Below, piece after piece: positions 30,985 to 40,976 of a stretch of DNA of 64,000 bases. This stretch comes from Hafnia alvei (GTDB taxonomy: Bacteria; Pseudomonadota; Gammaproteobacteria; Enterobacterales; Enterobacteriaceae): positions 1 to 64,000 of the forward strand of contig NZ_FMIQ01000064.1 of assembly GCF_900095695.1 (NCBI RefSeq), given 5' to 3'. How positions within the stretch are numbered: the stretch's first letter is position 1; every line of letters begins with the position of its first letter. A program made the position numbers and the translations under genes. The notes below the pieces were generated by a model. The model was not told the origin of the DNA, did not search any database, and worked only from the letters and a program-made list of their open reading frames with translations.

Positions 30985-31063
30985 ATTTTGAGGTTGGGCA
31001 GTGCTCAGAATCCTCACGTACTATTGTACGCTCCGGTTCTTGCGCGCTGTCCGCTCTCAAAAT
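30985..31063. other. Long imperfect hairpin in the dtd-fabY spacer
   Basis: Outer arms ATTTTGAG/CTCAAAAT and a perfect core CGTAC-TATT-GTACG (31017-31030), with matching intermediate pieces, fold into one stem of about 79 nt. No T tract follows, so it is not a simple terminator; the core reads like a widespread enterobacterial intergenic element I remember only vaguely. Confidence 0.55.
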
Positions 31064-31136
31064 GACTGCGCCGATAACGCCTAAACCACGATGATTATCT
31101 GTACCTTTGCGATTGTACGATGAGAGAGAGCAAGTT

Positions 31137-32066
31137 ATGTATCACCTGCGAGTTCCGGTTACAGAGCAAGAGCTAAAAGATTATTACCAGTTTCGCTGGG
31201 AGATGCTGCGTAAGCCGCTGCATCAGCCTGTGGGATCGGAGCGTGATGCCTATGATGCGATGGCGCATCATCAAATGGTGGTTGATGAATCGGGAAAACC
31301 TGTAGCCATCGGGCGTTTATATATCAATGCCGATAATGAAGCCTCTATCCGCTTTCTAGCGGTTGATCCAACCGTACAGGCCAAAGGGTTAGGAACGCTG
31401 GTGGCGATGACGCTGGAGTCTGTAGCGCGTCAGGAAGGGGTTAAACGCGTGGTGTGTAGTGCACGCGAAGATGCGGTAGAGTTTTTTGCCAAGCTGGGTT
31501 TTGAAAATCAGGGCGAAATTACCGCACCGCAAACCACGCCGGTACGCCATTTCCTGATGATTAAACCGGTAGCAACGCTTGATGATATTTTGCATCGCCC
31601 TGATTGGTGCGCTCAGTTGCAAAAAGCATGGTACGAAAACATCCCGTTAAGTGAAAAAATGGGTGTGCGAATCAGCCAATATACTGGTCAGCGTTTTGTG
31701 ACCACCATGCCGGAGTCAGGCAATCAAAACCCACATCAAACGCTGTTTGCAGGTAGCCTGTTTTCGCTGGCGACGTTAACGGGCTGGGGGCTGATTTGGC
31801 TGCTGCTGCGTGAACAACATTTAGGCGGAACCATTATTCTGGCCGATGCACATATACGCTATAGCGCACCGATTACCGGTCGACCACGCGCGGTTGCGGA
31901 TCTCAGCTCCGTCAGCGGCGATCTGGACAGGCTTGCTCGCGGGCGCAAAGCTCGCGTTCAGCTTTCGGTAAATCTGTATGGTGATGAGCATCCAGGCGCG
32001 GTGTTTGAAGGGACGTATATGGTACTGCCTGCGACCGAAGATGATGATGAGGGCAGTATTCAGTGA
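31137..32066 (+). CDS. fabY: FabY (YiiD), GNAT-thioesterase-like fatty-acid initiation protein
   Basis: 309-aa two-domain protein: an N-terminal GNAT acetyltransferase fold (about 1-145, [20 protein letters not shown] acetyl-CoA loop) and a C-terminal YiiD hot-dog thioesterase-like domain (about 155-300, [20 protein letters not shown]). The E. coli homolog supports initiation of fatty acid synthesis when FabH is missing. I start at the ATG at 31137 (MYHLRVP), preceded by GAGAGAG; the E. coli annotation is longer, and TTG/GTG alternatives exist just upstream. Confidence 0.9.
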   Translation: MYHLRVPVTEQELKDYYQFRWEMLRKPLHQPVGSERDAYDAMAHHQMVVDESGKPVAIGRLYINADNEASIRFLAVDPTVQAKGLGTLVAMTLESVARQEGVKRVVCSAREDAVEFFAKLGFENQGEITAPQTTPVRHFLMIKPVATLDDILHRPDWCAQLQKAWYENIPLSEKMGVRISQYTGQRFVTTMPESGNQNPHQTLFAGSLFSLATLTGWGLIWLLLREQHLGGTIILADAHIRYSAPITGRPRAVADLSSVSGDLDRLARGRKARVQLSVNLYGDEHPGAVFEGTYMVLPATEDDDEGSIQ

Positions 32067-32117
32067 GGCTGGGTGAATAGTAGCCCCACCTTGGGCAGTA
32101 ATGCCGTTCGTTTAAGA

Positions 32118-32279
32118 GATCGAGATACAAGGGTCTACCACACCGCGGGGCGGTTACGGAACACATTCATGTGTTCCCCCCTAAAGGGCAACGCTTCCGC
32201 GTTGTTCAACTTTGCTCCAGGCAAAGTTGTCGGCGGCTTACGCCGCTACGACCCCATCGGTGTGCTCCCCCTAAAATCG
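32118..32279 (+). repeat. Modular hairpin repeat, long copy
   Basis: Shares GATCGAGATACA, ACCGCGGGGCG, GCCGCTACGACCCCATCG and CCCCTAA-ATCG blocks in the same order with 51004-51090. This copy carries about 77 extra bases in the middle made of three hairpins: GGAACAC/GTGTTCC, AACGC/GCGTT and CAACTTTGC/GCAAAGTTG. It lies between convergent fabY and mdfA. Confidence 0.8.
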
Positions 32280-32326
32280 AGCTTAAGTGAACGACATTAC
32301 ACTTCGGGTAGGAGTTGTCGCAGAGC

Positions 32327-33559
32327 TTATGCCGCCTGCGGCATCCCGACCTGCTTATTACGCAAGAACAGCGCCACAAGCGTCAGCCAAATAATACCGC
32401 TCATCAGGTTAAATAGGCTGAACCAGCTATTACCGCCGAGCAAATAGGCGTGTTTGGTTAACTCAATACCGACGGTAAAAATCAGCATACTGAGCATGCC
32501 CATTGCAGCCGACACTGTGCCTTTGCTCATATCGCTGGAAAATAGCGTTAAACGATATAATCCTGCGTTAGCGATCCCGATCCCGAAGGCGTAGATACTC
32601 AGTCCCGCCGTCATCCACAGATAGGCATGAGAAGCGTGCACCGTCGCAACCGCAGCGATTGCCAGTCCCAGCATCATTGGCCATGCGCCAAGTTTAATCA
32701 GGGAGCGAACGCTGCGAGTACTGGTCATTTTCGCCAGCGTAAAGTTGCCTAGAATCAGAGCGCCGAACACCGGAACCTGTAGAAGCCCGTAATCATAGCT
32801 GCTTAAACCTTCGCCGCTAATTATGATGACCGGAGACTGCGCGATCCAAGCTAAAAGCGGCAAACTGGCGAAACCGGTCGCGAGCGCACCGCACAGAAAA
32901 TGGCGGTTTGACAGCACCTGTTTATAGTCCTGCCCCAGCGCTTTCAGCGACAGCTTTTCACCGCGACGCGTCGCGGTTTCAGGCATAGCACGCCACAGCC
33001 CATAGAATGAGAACGCGGCGAGTGCGGCAAACATCACAAACATCATTTGCCATGGCAAAATATGCACCCAAGCGGCACCAGCCAAAGGCCCTAGCAACGG
33101 AGCAATCAGGGCCACGTTTGCCATCAGCGCGGTGATTTTTATGCACACCGACTCTTCAAAGGACTCTTGAATGGCGGCATAGCCCACTGCCCCAATAAAG
33201 CACAGGCTCACCCCCTGCAAGAAGCGCAGCAGCGTAAATTGCTCGATTGTCTGTGCCAGCAAAATGGCTAAACACATCACGACAAAATAGGCCACGCCAG
33301 CCAACATAACGGGACGACGCCCAATGCGGTCCGACAATGGTCCAAGCAGCCATTGCAGGAACATGCCACCGGCCAGATAAGCGGTCATTGACGTTGGTAC
33401 CCATTCTTGGCCAACGTTAAATTCTTGCACCACGGTCAACATACCGGGCTGGATCATGTCGTTGCCGATATAGGTGGTGAATTCATACAGAACCAGACAA
33501 AGCGGAAACAGCAGCGCCTGTCGGCCCAATCGCCCTGCGGCGGAGAGAGACTTTTGCAT
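32327..33559 (-). CDS. mdfA: Multidrug/H+ antiporter MdfA
   Basis: 410-aa MFS DHA1 transporter with 12 hydrophobic segments, the same length as E. coli MdfA (CmlA/Cmr). The two acidic residues central to drug-proton coupling, Glu26 and Asp34, are in place ([12 protein letters not shown]), and motif A reads [12 protein letters not shown]. In E. coli it exports chloramphenicol, fluoroquinolones and lipophilic cations and supports alkali tolerance; it is normally a housekeeping gene, so this is intrinsic capacity rather than acquired resistance. E. coli has it at another locus. Confidence 0.94.
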   Translation of the reverse strand: MQKSLSAAGRLGRQALLFPLCLVLYEFTTYIGNDMIQPGMLTVVQEFNVGQEWVPTSMTAYLAGGMFLQWLLGPLSDRIGRRPVMLAGVAYFVVMCLAILLAQTIEQFTLLRFLQGVSLCFIGAVGYAAIQESFEESVCIKITALMANVALIAPLLGPLAGAAWVHILPWQMMFVMFAALAAFSFYGLWRAMPETATRRGEKLSLKALGQDYKQVLSNRHFLCGALATGFASLPLLAWIAQSPVIIISGEGLSSYDYGLLQVPVFGALILGNFTLAKMTSTRSVRSLIKLGAWPMMLGLAIAAVATVHASHAYLWMTAGLSIYAFGIGIANAGLYRLTLFSSDMSKGTVSAAMGMLSMLIFTVGIELTKHAYLLGGNSWFSLFNLMSGIIWLTLVALFLRNKQVGMPQAA

Positions 33560-33832
33560 ATTTATTAGTTATTTGTTTATTCAGAAAAGGGAAAAAAAAC
33601 CGGCGATGTGTCGGTGAACAGATTATGTTGTTACGAACAACGTAAGGCTGAGTGGCTATTTTGCCGTCAATTATCACGCTTGGCAATCAGTGATGTGTAA
33701 CTCAAAAATATAAATCACGATTAGCTTAGGCATTCTTCTGATTGCTGACGGAGGGGTCGGAAGGTTAACCTGTTTTTAACAAAAACACCGTCGGTGTTAT
33801 ACGGAATTCAGGTAAGGGCTTGGCGCAAAAAC

Positions 33833-34828
33833 ATGAGTCAGAAAATCATTTGGATCGATAACTTACGCGCCACGGCTTGCCTCATGGTGGTGATGATCCA
33901 TTCAACAACTTACTATGTCACCAGCGGGTTTAGTATTGGCCAAATAAATTGGGATGTGGCAAACCTCCTTAATTCGGCATCTCGGGTGTGTGTGCCCTTA
34001 TTTTTCATGATTTCTGGCTATCTATTTTTTGGCGAGAAGTCGGCTCAAGGGCGACATGTGCTGCATGTTTTGCGCTGCTTGCTGTTTTATAGCGCGCTAG
34101 GGCTGTTGTATATCAGTACGCTGACACATATTAATCCGTGGCTTTCTATTCGATATTTCCTCGTGAAGCCGGTGTTTTATCACCTATGGTTTTTCTATGC
34201 GATATTGGCTCTGTATATCATTTCCCCATTGATTAGTGTGCGTGCGGTGAGTGCGCGATATTTGGCGATAGTGGTTGCCGTACTGGCGGTTATCGCCAAC
34301 CCTAATTTGCCGCAATACAGCTATCAGGGGATTAAGCTTTTCCCTATTAATCTGCATATCTCTGGCGATATGTTTTACTACCTGCTTTATGCGTTGATGG
34401 GGCGATCTCTGGGGATGTTACACACCGAGCAGCGGCGTGTATCTTGGAGCGCTGCGCTAGCTTTTATCGGCTGCGTGGCCGCGATTGCATTTTCTACCTA
34501 CCGCCAAACACAGCACAACGGTGGATTTGCTGATACTTACTACATGTACTGTGGGCCGCTGGTGTTTATTGCTAGCTGCGCTATTTTTCTCTTCTTTAAG
34601 AATAACTTTAATCATTCTCAATCTCGGTGGATGGCGTTTATTTCACGTCATTCGTTGGCGATTTATGGCTTCCACGCATTTTTTATCCACTTCATCCGCA
34701 CCCATCATCTAGATGCACGCAGCTGGCCGCTGGTGGATATTTTCATGGTGTTTTTATTCGCGCTGGCGGGAAGTTTGTTGTGCAGTTGGGTTGTGGGGAA
34801 AATTGATAGAAAGGGCTGGGTTTCGTAG
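33833..34828 (+). CDS. wecH: Enterobacterial common antigen O-acetyltransferase WecH
   Basis: 331-aa integral membrane acyltransferase-3 family protein (about 10 hydrophobic helices) of the same length as E. coli WecH/YiaH. The family hallmarks are present: WIDNLRATACLMVVMIHSTT near the N-terminus with catalytic His, SRVCVPLFFMISGYLFF, and YGFHAFFIH near the C-terminus. WecH adds O-acetyl groups to GlcNAc of enterobacterial common antigen. The start at 33833 gives the E. coli length; an upstream in-frame start lies over a small AACACCG/CGGTGTT hairpin. Confidence 0.92.
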   Translation: MSQKIIWIDNLRATACLMVVMIHSTTYYVTSGFSIGQINWDVANLLNSASRVCVPLFFMISGYLFFGEKSAQGRHVLHVLRCLLFYSALGLLYISTLTHINPWLSIRYFLVKPVFYHLWFFYAILALYIISPLISVRAVSARYLAIVVAVLAVIANPNLPQYSYQGIKLFPINLHISGDMFYYLLYALMGRSLGMLHTEQRRVSWSAALAFIGCVAAIAFSTYRQTQHNGGFADTYYMYCGPLVFIASCAIFLFFKNNFNHSQSRWMAFISRHSLAIYGFHAFFIHFIRTHHLDARSWPLVDIFMVFLFALAGSLLCSWVVGKIDRKGWVS

Positions 34829-34836
34829 TATTTATA

Positions 34837-34864
34837 CCCCATTCTCACGGTGGCAAGAATGGGG
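34837..34864. terminator. Hairpin between convergent wecH and the LprI-like gene
   Basis: Stem CCCCATTCT/AGAATGGGG with a 10-base loop. No strong T tract, but the position between two convergent stops fits a shared terminator. Confidence 0.6.
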
Positions 34865-34880
34865 GGGTAGAGGGTATCGG

Positions 34881-35882
34881 CTATTTCTCTAAAAAATGAA
34901 GTTTCCACGACGCCAAGGTTCTCGGCATCATTTTTTCATCCTGATTTTTTGAGCTGTAATAGCGCATGGCAAGCTGACCATTTTTATCAGGCACAATCAG
35001 GCCAGCCCACATATCGCCTTCTGGCGTATACATAATAATAGCGGCTTGATTATTTGATGCGCCACGTACCCACATTGAAATGACTCTAGCGCCAATATTG
35101 TCGAGATCTTCGCTATAGACGTAGACGTTTGCGGTATCGACAAAGCGCTGATAATCGTCTCCCACGAGTTCACGAAATTGCCGATCGCGAGCGGCTTCCG
35201 TAATAATCCCAATGGATAATAGCGAAGGCTTTGGGCGAGGATCTTGGGTGGCTTTTGTATATTTTCCATCAATGAATACGCCGTCTGGCATAGACATTCT
35301 GCATCCCCAGTCGGCGTTGCTATGAATTTGCAGCGAGCCATCCTTTTTAGGGATGAGCAGTAGTTTACAATTGCTGGTATCAGCCACCCGATCAACGATA
35401 CCGATGCCGTAGAGCTTACGGGCTTCAGCGGTGTATTCATCACCGTTCATCCCAGCCCAAGCATGGATATCAATGTTAAAGCCCCATTCGTTATTGCGGC
35501 TGAACTGAACGGTGCCGCCGCTCATATTGCCTGCGCTGAGATTCCACCACTGGCCATCCCACTGGAAGTTAGTATCGGCATCAGAAAGGGTGCTGATCCC
35601 TTCATAATAAGCGCGCTCGATGCAATTATCGCTGGTACATTTTTCGAGCGATTTTTCCCAGTTTTCGTACTGGCTATGCACTTTCAGCGAATCTTCTTTA
35701 ACCAACATGGCACGATAAATAATGGTCATCGTGGTGTCTAGCCAGTGCAGGCCATCATTACTACAAATGGTATTTTCCAACGGCGTAGTTGCACGCTGGC
35801 AGTTGACCGCCATCGCTTGGCTACTGGTCAAGCCAACAAGCAAAAACCAGCAAAACTTAATTAATGTGTTTCTAACACACAT
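34881..35882 (-). CDS. Secreted LprI/DUF1311-domain protein
   Basis: 333-aa exported protein. Signal peptide about 1-25 (cut near AMA). The first mature segment (NCQRATTPLENTICSNDGL..., Cys28 and Cys40) has the Cys-x-P-x-E-x-x-I-C layout of LprI-type lysozyme-inhibitor/DUF1311 domains, with two more Cys near residue 83. The remaining 230 residues, rich in Trp and Tyr, I do not recognise. A periplasmic enzyme-inhibitor or envelope stress role is possible but unproven. It stands alone, convergent with wecH. A modest AGG site precedes the ATG. Confidence 0.7.
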   Translation of the reverse strand: MCVRNTLIKFCWFLLVGLTSSQAMAVNCQRATTPLENTICSNDGLHWLDTTMTIIYRAMLVKEDSLKVHSQYENWEKSLEKCTSDNCIERAYYEGISTLSDADTNFQWDGQWWNLSAGNMSGGTVQFSRNNEWGFNIDIHAWAGMNGDEYTAEARKLYGIGIVDRVADTSNCKLLLIPKKDGSLQIHSNADWGCRMSMPDGVFIDGKYTKATQDPRPKPSLLSIGIITEAARDRQFRELVGDDYQRFVDTANVYVYSEDLDNIGARVISMWVRGASNNQAAIIMYTPEGDMWAGLIVPDKNGQLAMRYYSSKNQDEKMMPRTLASWKLHFLEK

Positions 35883-36047
35883 ATTAAAACCTAATAAGAG
35901 TAAATCGGATTAATCCTCGCAAGTATATTTGCCAAAACATTAACCAACAAATTATTTATCATTTTTATGTTTATTTTTTGCGCTTAAGATTTTTCTAAGT
36001 CATGTCGCTTTTCATAAATGTTCTTTCTTTTATTGCTTGAGGATGTC

Positions 36048-36308
36048 ATGAGAATAGAAAGTAATAATTTTGCTTACTTATCTACTGAACTTATATCTCA
36101 GAATCAAAACGAAATGACACGGAAGCCGCTCGGGATCCAGCGAGTAAGCGGACATGAATGTCCACAAACTGGGGTATGGCGGATGATGAACTCATCTTCA
36201 CATCCTGTTCTAAATATCCGAAAAGGCACAATTATGCCTTACTACCAAGGATCACCCGTTAATTGGCAGCTAGCTGATTACATATTGAGTGACGAGATCG
36301 ACAGATAG
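36048..36308 (+). CDS. Small cytoplasmic protein, 86 aa, CPxTGxW motif
   Basis: ORF opened by ATG at 36048 behind GAGGATGTC and followed by its own terminator, which argues for a real single gene. The sequence contains HECPQTGVWRM, RKGTIMPYYQG and VNWQ, a Cys-Pro-x-Thr-Gly-x-Trp ... Gly-x-x-Met-Pro ... Trp layout I have seen in small proteins near secreted effectors and at effector termini, but I cannot name the family with confidence. No signal peptide or membrane helix. Neighbours are xylR (convergent) and the LprI-like gene (divergent). Confidence 0.6.
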   Translation: MRIESNNFAYLSTELISQNQNEMTRKPLGIQRVSGHECPQTGVWRMMNSSSHPVLNIRKGTIMPYYQGSPVNWQLADYILSDEIDR

Positions 36309-36316
36309 CGTATTCC

Positions 36317-36372
36317 CGCCGCTTTGACATTGGTTCCAATCAATATGAATGGAGGCAAAAAGCGGCGTTTTT
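36317..36372 (+). terminator. Terminator after the 86-aa gene
   Basis: Stem CGCCGCTTT/AAAGCGGCG (36317-36325, 36359-36367) enclosing a nested ATTGG/CCAAT hairpin and followed by TTTTTA. Confidence 0.7.
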
Positions 36373-36428
36373 AGTGAAAGATGGCTAAGATTTTTCTTAT
36401 CAACTTATTGTTTTATGCGAAATATTTT

Positions 36429-37610
36429 TTATCCAATATTGTCACCAAAGCGATCGCGATAATCCTTTGGCGTCATGCTGTATCCCTTCTTAAATACCGA
36501 ATAGAAATATTGTAGCGACGGATAACCACACATTTGAGAGATTTCATTGATCGATAGCGATGTGGCAATTAAGAGGTTACGTGCGCGATCCAATTTCTCT
36601 TCATGGATCACGGCATGAATCGTTTGTCCGGTTTCATCTTTAAAACGCTTCTCTAGGTTTGAACGGGACATTCCCACGGCATCCAAAACCTGTTCAACCT
36701 TGATCCCTTCGCAGGCATGGTGACGAATAAAATGCATGGCTTGAATCACGGACGGATCGCTTAGCGAGCGAAAATCTGTCGATCTTCGCTCAACCACTTT
36801 TATTGGCGGAACTAAAACACGTTGAGGAACCGACGGCTTTCCGCTTGATAGCAGCTGATGCAGCATTTTAGCTGCACGATAACCCATCTGGCGTGTGCCT
36901 TGTGCGACCGACGAAAGCGCCACGCGTGACAGATATCGCGTGAGTTCTTCATTATCGATGCCGATGACGCTGATTTTTTCAGGTACGGCAATATCAAGAT
37001 GCTCGCATACCTGTAATAGATGGCGAGCACGCGCATCGGTAACGGCAATAATGCCGGTTTGCGGCGGCAGCGTCTGTACCCAGTCAGCCAGTCGGTTCTG
37101 CGCGTATTGCCAGTTATCCGGCGTTGTTTCCATCCCTTGATAAACCACGCCTTGGTACTGTTCTTTAGCGACCAACTGACGGAAAAAATACTCTCGCTCC
37201 TGCGCCCATCGTTTATCGCTGCTGGTTGGCAGGCCATAAAAAGCGAAGCGGTTGATGCCTTTTTCTTTGAGATGCAAAAATGCGCTTTCGACCAGCGCGT
37301 GATTATCGGTGGCGATGTAAGAAACGGGTGGATAGTCCTCTTCGCGATGATAGGAGCCACCAACGCCGACAATCGGCACTTCGAGATTGCTTAACAGCGT
37401 TTCAATTTCACGATCGTCAAAATCGGCAATCACGCCATCGCCCAGCCAATCTCTGATATTGTCGATGCGGCAACGGAAGTCCTCTTCGATAAAAATATCC
37501 CAATCACACTGAGAAGCCTGTAAATACTCACCGACACCTTCCACCACCTGACGGTCATACGCCTTGTTGGCATTGAATAACAATGTAATGCGATAGCGTT
37601 TGGCAAACAT
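36429..37610 (-). CDS. xylR: Xylose operon activator XylR
   Basis: 393-aa regulator with a LacI/periplasmic-binding-type sugar domain (about 1-275) fused to an AraC-type DNA-binding domain with two helix-turn-helix units (about 285-393, VLDAVGMSRSNLEKRF and INEISQMCGYPSLQYFYSVFKKGYSMTPKDYR). It binds D-xylose and activates xylA and xylose transport promoters. Length close to E. coli XylR (392). It lies downstream of xylE in the same direction, 121 bases away, with a REP-like hairpin between. Confidence 0.96.
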   Translation of the reverse strand: MFAKRYRITLLFNANKAYDRQVVEGVGEYLQASQCDWDIFIEEDFRCRIDNIRDWLGDGVIADFDDREIETLLSNLEVPIVGVGGSYHREEDYPPVSYIATDNHALVESAFLHLKEKGINRFAFYGLPTSSDKRWAQEREYFFRQLVAKEQYQGVVYQGMETTPDNWQYAQNRLADWVQTLPPQTGIIAVTDARARHLLQVCEHLDIAVPEKISVIGIDNEELTRYLSRVALSSVAQGTRQMGYRAAKMLHQLLSSGKPSVPQRVLVPPIKVVERRSTDFRSLSDPSVIQAMHFIRHHACEGIKVEQVLDAVGMSRSNLEKRFKDETGQTIHAVIHEEKLDRARNLLIATSLSINEISQMCGYPSLQYFYSVFKKGYSMTPKDYRDRFGDNIG

Positions 37611-37695
37611 ACTGACTCCGTTAAACGATGATGGGTAAGGCGCAAACAGGGAAGCAAAATCGGGTACGAAGGGGATAACGCATTATTTCACAACA

Positions 37696-37720
37696 CTCAT
37701 CCGACTTTACGCCGGATGAG
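37696..37720. other. REP-like hairpin between xylE and xylR
   Basis: CTCATCCG / CGGATGAG stem with a 9-base loop containing TTTACGC, similar to an enterobacterial REP palindrome. It could stabilise the xylE mRNA or attenuate read-through into xylR. Confidence 0.65.
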
Positions 37721-37731
37721 TATGAAGGATT

Positions 37732-39207
37732 TTAGATTTTAATGTCTTGATCCTGTGAGCGAGGACGGTGGGTCCAGAGAGATTCAAGTTCTTCGAGTGA
37801 TTTCCCTTTGGTTTCTGGAACATATTTCCACATAAACAATGCGGCGAGAATGCCCATGACGCCGTAAATCCAGTAGGAGAATCCGTTATGGAAATGCGCC
37901 ACCAGATAGGAGTTTTTATCCATCATTGGGAACGTCCAAGAGACAAAATAGTTCGCTATCCACTGAGCAGCCACGGCGACAGCTAAGGCTTTGCTACGGA
38001 TTGCATTAGGGAATATTTCCGCAAGCAGTACCCAACAAACCGGTCCCCACGACATGGCAAAAGCCGCCACGTAAAATAGCATTGACGCGAGCGCCACCAC
38101 GCCAGAAAGCTGGGCATAGAAAGCGGTGCCTAAGCCAAACATCCCAAGCGACATGCCTAATGCGCCGATGATCTGCAAAGGTTTACGGCCAAATTTATCG
38201 ACCGTCATAATGGCCACTACGGTAAAGGTTAGATTGATAACCCCAACGATGATGGTTTGTAGCAGGGCGATATCCGTGCTGGCACCTAAGGTCTTAAACA
38301 CTTCTGGTGCGTAATACAGCACTACGTTGATCCCGACGAACTGCTGGAATACCGAAAGCATGACGCCGATAACGATGACTCCCGCCCCAAACATCAGCAA
38401 GCGCGCATTCGCATGCTCGGGATTATTGAGTGAGCGGGTGATCTCTTTCAGCGCGGGTTCGGCCTGCAATTTCCCCATGATGCGAGTCAGAATATCGCCA
38501 GCCCGTTTGGTTTCACCACGAGCAATGAGCCAACGAGGGCTTTCTGGCACGGAAAACAGCAAACCAAAGAATAAAATCGCTGGAATAGCCTCTGATGCAA
38601 ACATATAACGCCAACCGATGCTATTTAGCCATAGCGCATCGCCAGAGCGTGCAATAAAATAGTTAACGCAATAAACCATCAGCTGACCAAAAATAATAGC
38701 AAATTGGTTAAATGAAACTAATTTACCTCTTATTTCTGCCGGTGCAATTTCCGCAATATACATAGGGGAAAGCATTGAGGCTAATCCTACGCCGACGCCA
38801 CCGATGATTCTATAAATAACAAACTCTGGAATATATCCTGACAAGTAAACAGGTATTCCGCCATCTGGATTAATGGTGCTTAACCCTAATTCTGGCCATC
38901 CTGATCCGATAGCGGAAATAAGGAAAAGCAGCGCTGAGATCATTAATGAGTTTCGACGACCAAAGCGATTGCTAAGATAGCCCCCCATTGCTCCACCGAT
39001 AATACACCCAATCAGCGCACTGGCTACGCAGAAGCCCAGTAGTGAGTTAGCCGCGGCTTCGCTGAGGCCTTGTGGTTGTACAAATACTTGATTTATCGAA
39101 TCAACCGTACCTGATATGACCGCCGTATCATAGCCAAAAAGGAGCCCTCCCAGTGTGGCAACCAGCGTGATTCTAAAGATATAAGATGAGTTATAGTGCT
39201 GTTTCAT
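37732..39207 (-). CDS. xylE: D-xylose:H+ symporter XylE
   Basis: 491-aa MFS sugar porter (12 helices), the same length as E. coli XylE. The sugar porter signatures are clear: GYDTAVISG with the proton-coupling Asp, GGYLSNRFGRR (motif A), PESPRWLI, QQFVGINVVLYYAPEVF (substrate-binding Gln-Gln), DKFGRKPL and VPETKG. It imports D-xylose with a proton. Unlike E. coli, where xylE stands far from the operon, it is here divergent from xylA and next to xylR; no xylFGH ABC transporter is present in the locus. Confidence 0.96.
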   Translation of the reverse strand: MKQHYNSSYIFRITLVATLGGLLFGYDTAVISGTVDSINQVFVQPQGLSEAAANSLLGFCVASALIGCIIGGAMGGYLSNRFGRRNSLMISALLFLISAIGSGWPELGLSTINPDGGIPVYLSGYIPEFVIYRIIGGVGVGLASMLSPMYIAEIAPAEIRGKLVSFNQFAIIFGQLMVYCVNYFIARSGDALWLNSIGWRYMFASEAIPAILFFGLLFSVPESPRWLIARGETKRAGDILTRIMGKLQAEPALKEITRSLNNPEHANARLLMFGAGVIVIGVMLSVFQQFVGINVVLYYAPEVFKTLGASTDIALLQTIIVGVINLTFTVVAIMTVDKFGRKPLQIIGALGMSLGMFGLGTAFYAQLSGVVALASMLFYVAAFAMSWGPVCWVLLAEIFPNAIRSKALAVAVAAQWIANYFVSWTFPMMDKNSYLVAHFHNGFSYWIYGVMGILAALFMWKYVPETKGKSLEELESLWTHRPRSQDQDIKI

Positions 39208-39359
39208 AGTAATTGCCCTGCCTTACTTTTTAGACATGCAACATCTGATTTATAATAAAAAAGCTCTTTTTTATTTCTATCCGTAGAGTAATACTGAACT
39301 TCTAATAAAAATCAGATAAGAGGTTAAACCGGAAGATAAAACGGAGTTAATCCTCTAGC

Positions 39360-39383
39360 GGCAATCGTTTTAAAACAATTGCC
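39360..39383. promoter_or_regulatory. 24-bp palindrome in the xylE-xylA spacer
   Basis: GGCAAT-x-GTTTT / AAAAC-x-ATTGCC, centred on TTTTAAAA, perfect apart from one mismatched pair. It lies about 150 bp from xylE and 210 bp from xylA in the 383-base divergent spacer. Its symmetry suggests an operator; XylR itself usually uses direct repeats, so the binder is unclear. I could not place XylR or CRP sites with confidence. Confidence 0.5.
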
Positions 39384-39590
39384 ATATTTTACTTCTGAGT
39401 TATGAATTGTGTTTTTTATGACAAGCATCATACTTCGCTACTTTCAATGTTATTTTTTGAGACTTTGGGATATAGAGCACAATTAATAATTCTCTTAACA
39501 ACGGAGTGAAATTTCGTAATTGATATGGCGGTGTGAGACTTCCAAGATGGTGATGTCAACGCACATTGAACCTACTTAGAGGGTATCGCC

Positions 39591-40910
<1,320 letters not shown>

Positions 40911-40926
40911 TACTTTCCCCTGCTAA

Positions 40927-40950
40927 CCTCCCCCACTTAATCGGGGGAGG
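40927..40950 (+). other. GC-rich hairpin in the xylA-xylB spacer
   Basis: CCTCCCCC / GGGGGAGG with an 8-base loop, only 16 bases past the xylA stop. The same arms occur after lafK (50957-50974). It could protect the xylA 3' end and lower xylB expression relative to xylA. Confidence 0.7.
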
Positions 40951-40976
40951 AACCGTTCGAGAACAGGAGCTACGCC

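Noticed and set aside
32073-32447. 124-codon frame over the modular repeat and the mdfA 3' end
   Set aside because: Formed by repeat sequence and antisense of mdfA; no SD.
32327-33559. mdfA as an acquired antibiotic-resistance gene
   Set aside because: It matches the chromosomal housekeeping mdfA of enterobacteria in length and key residues, and no mobile element flanks it.
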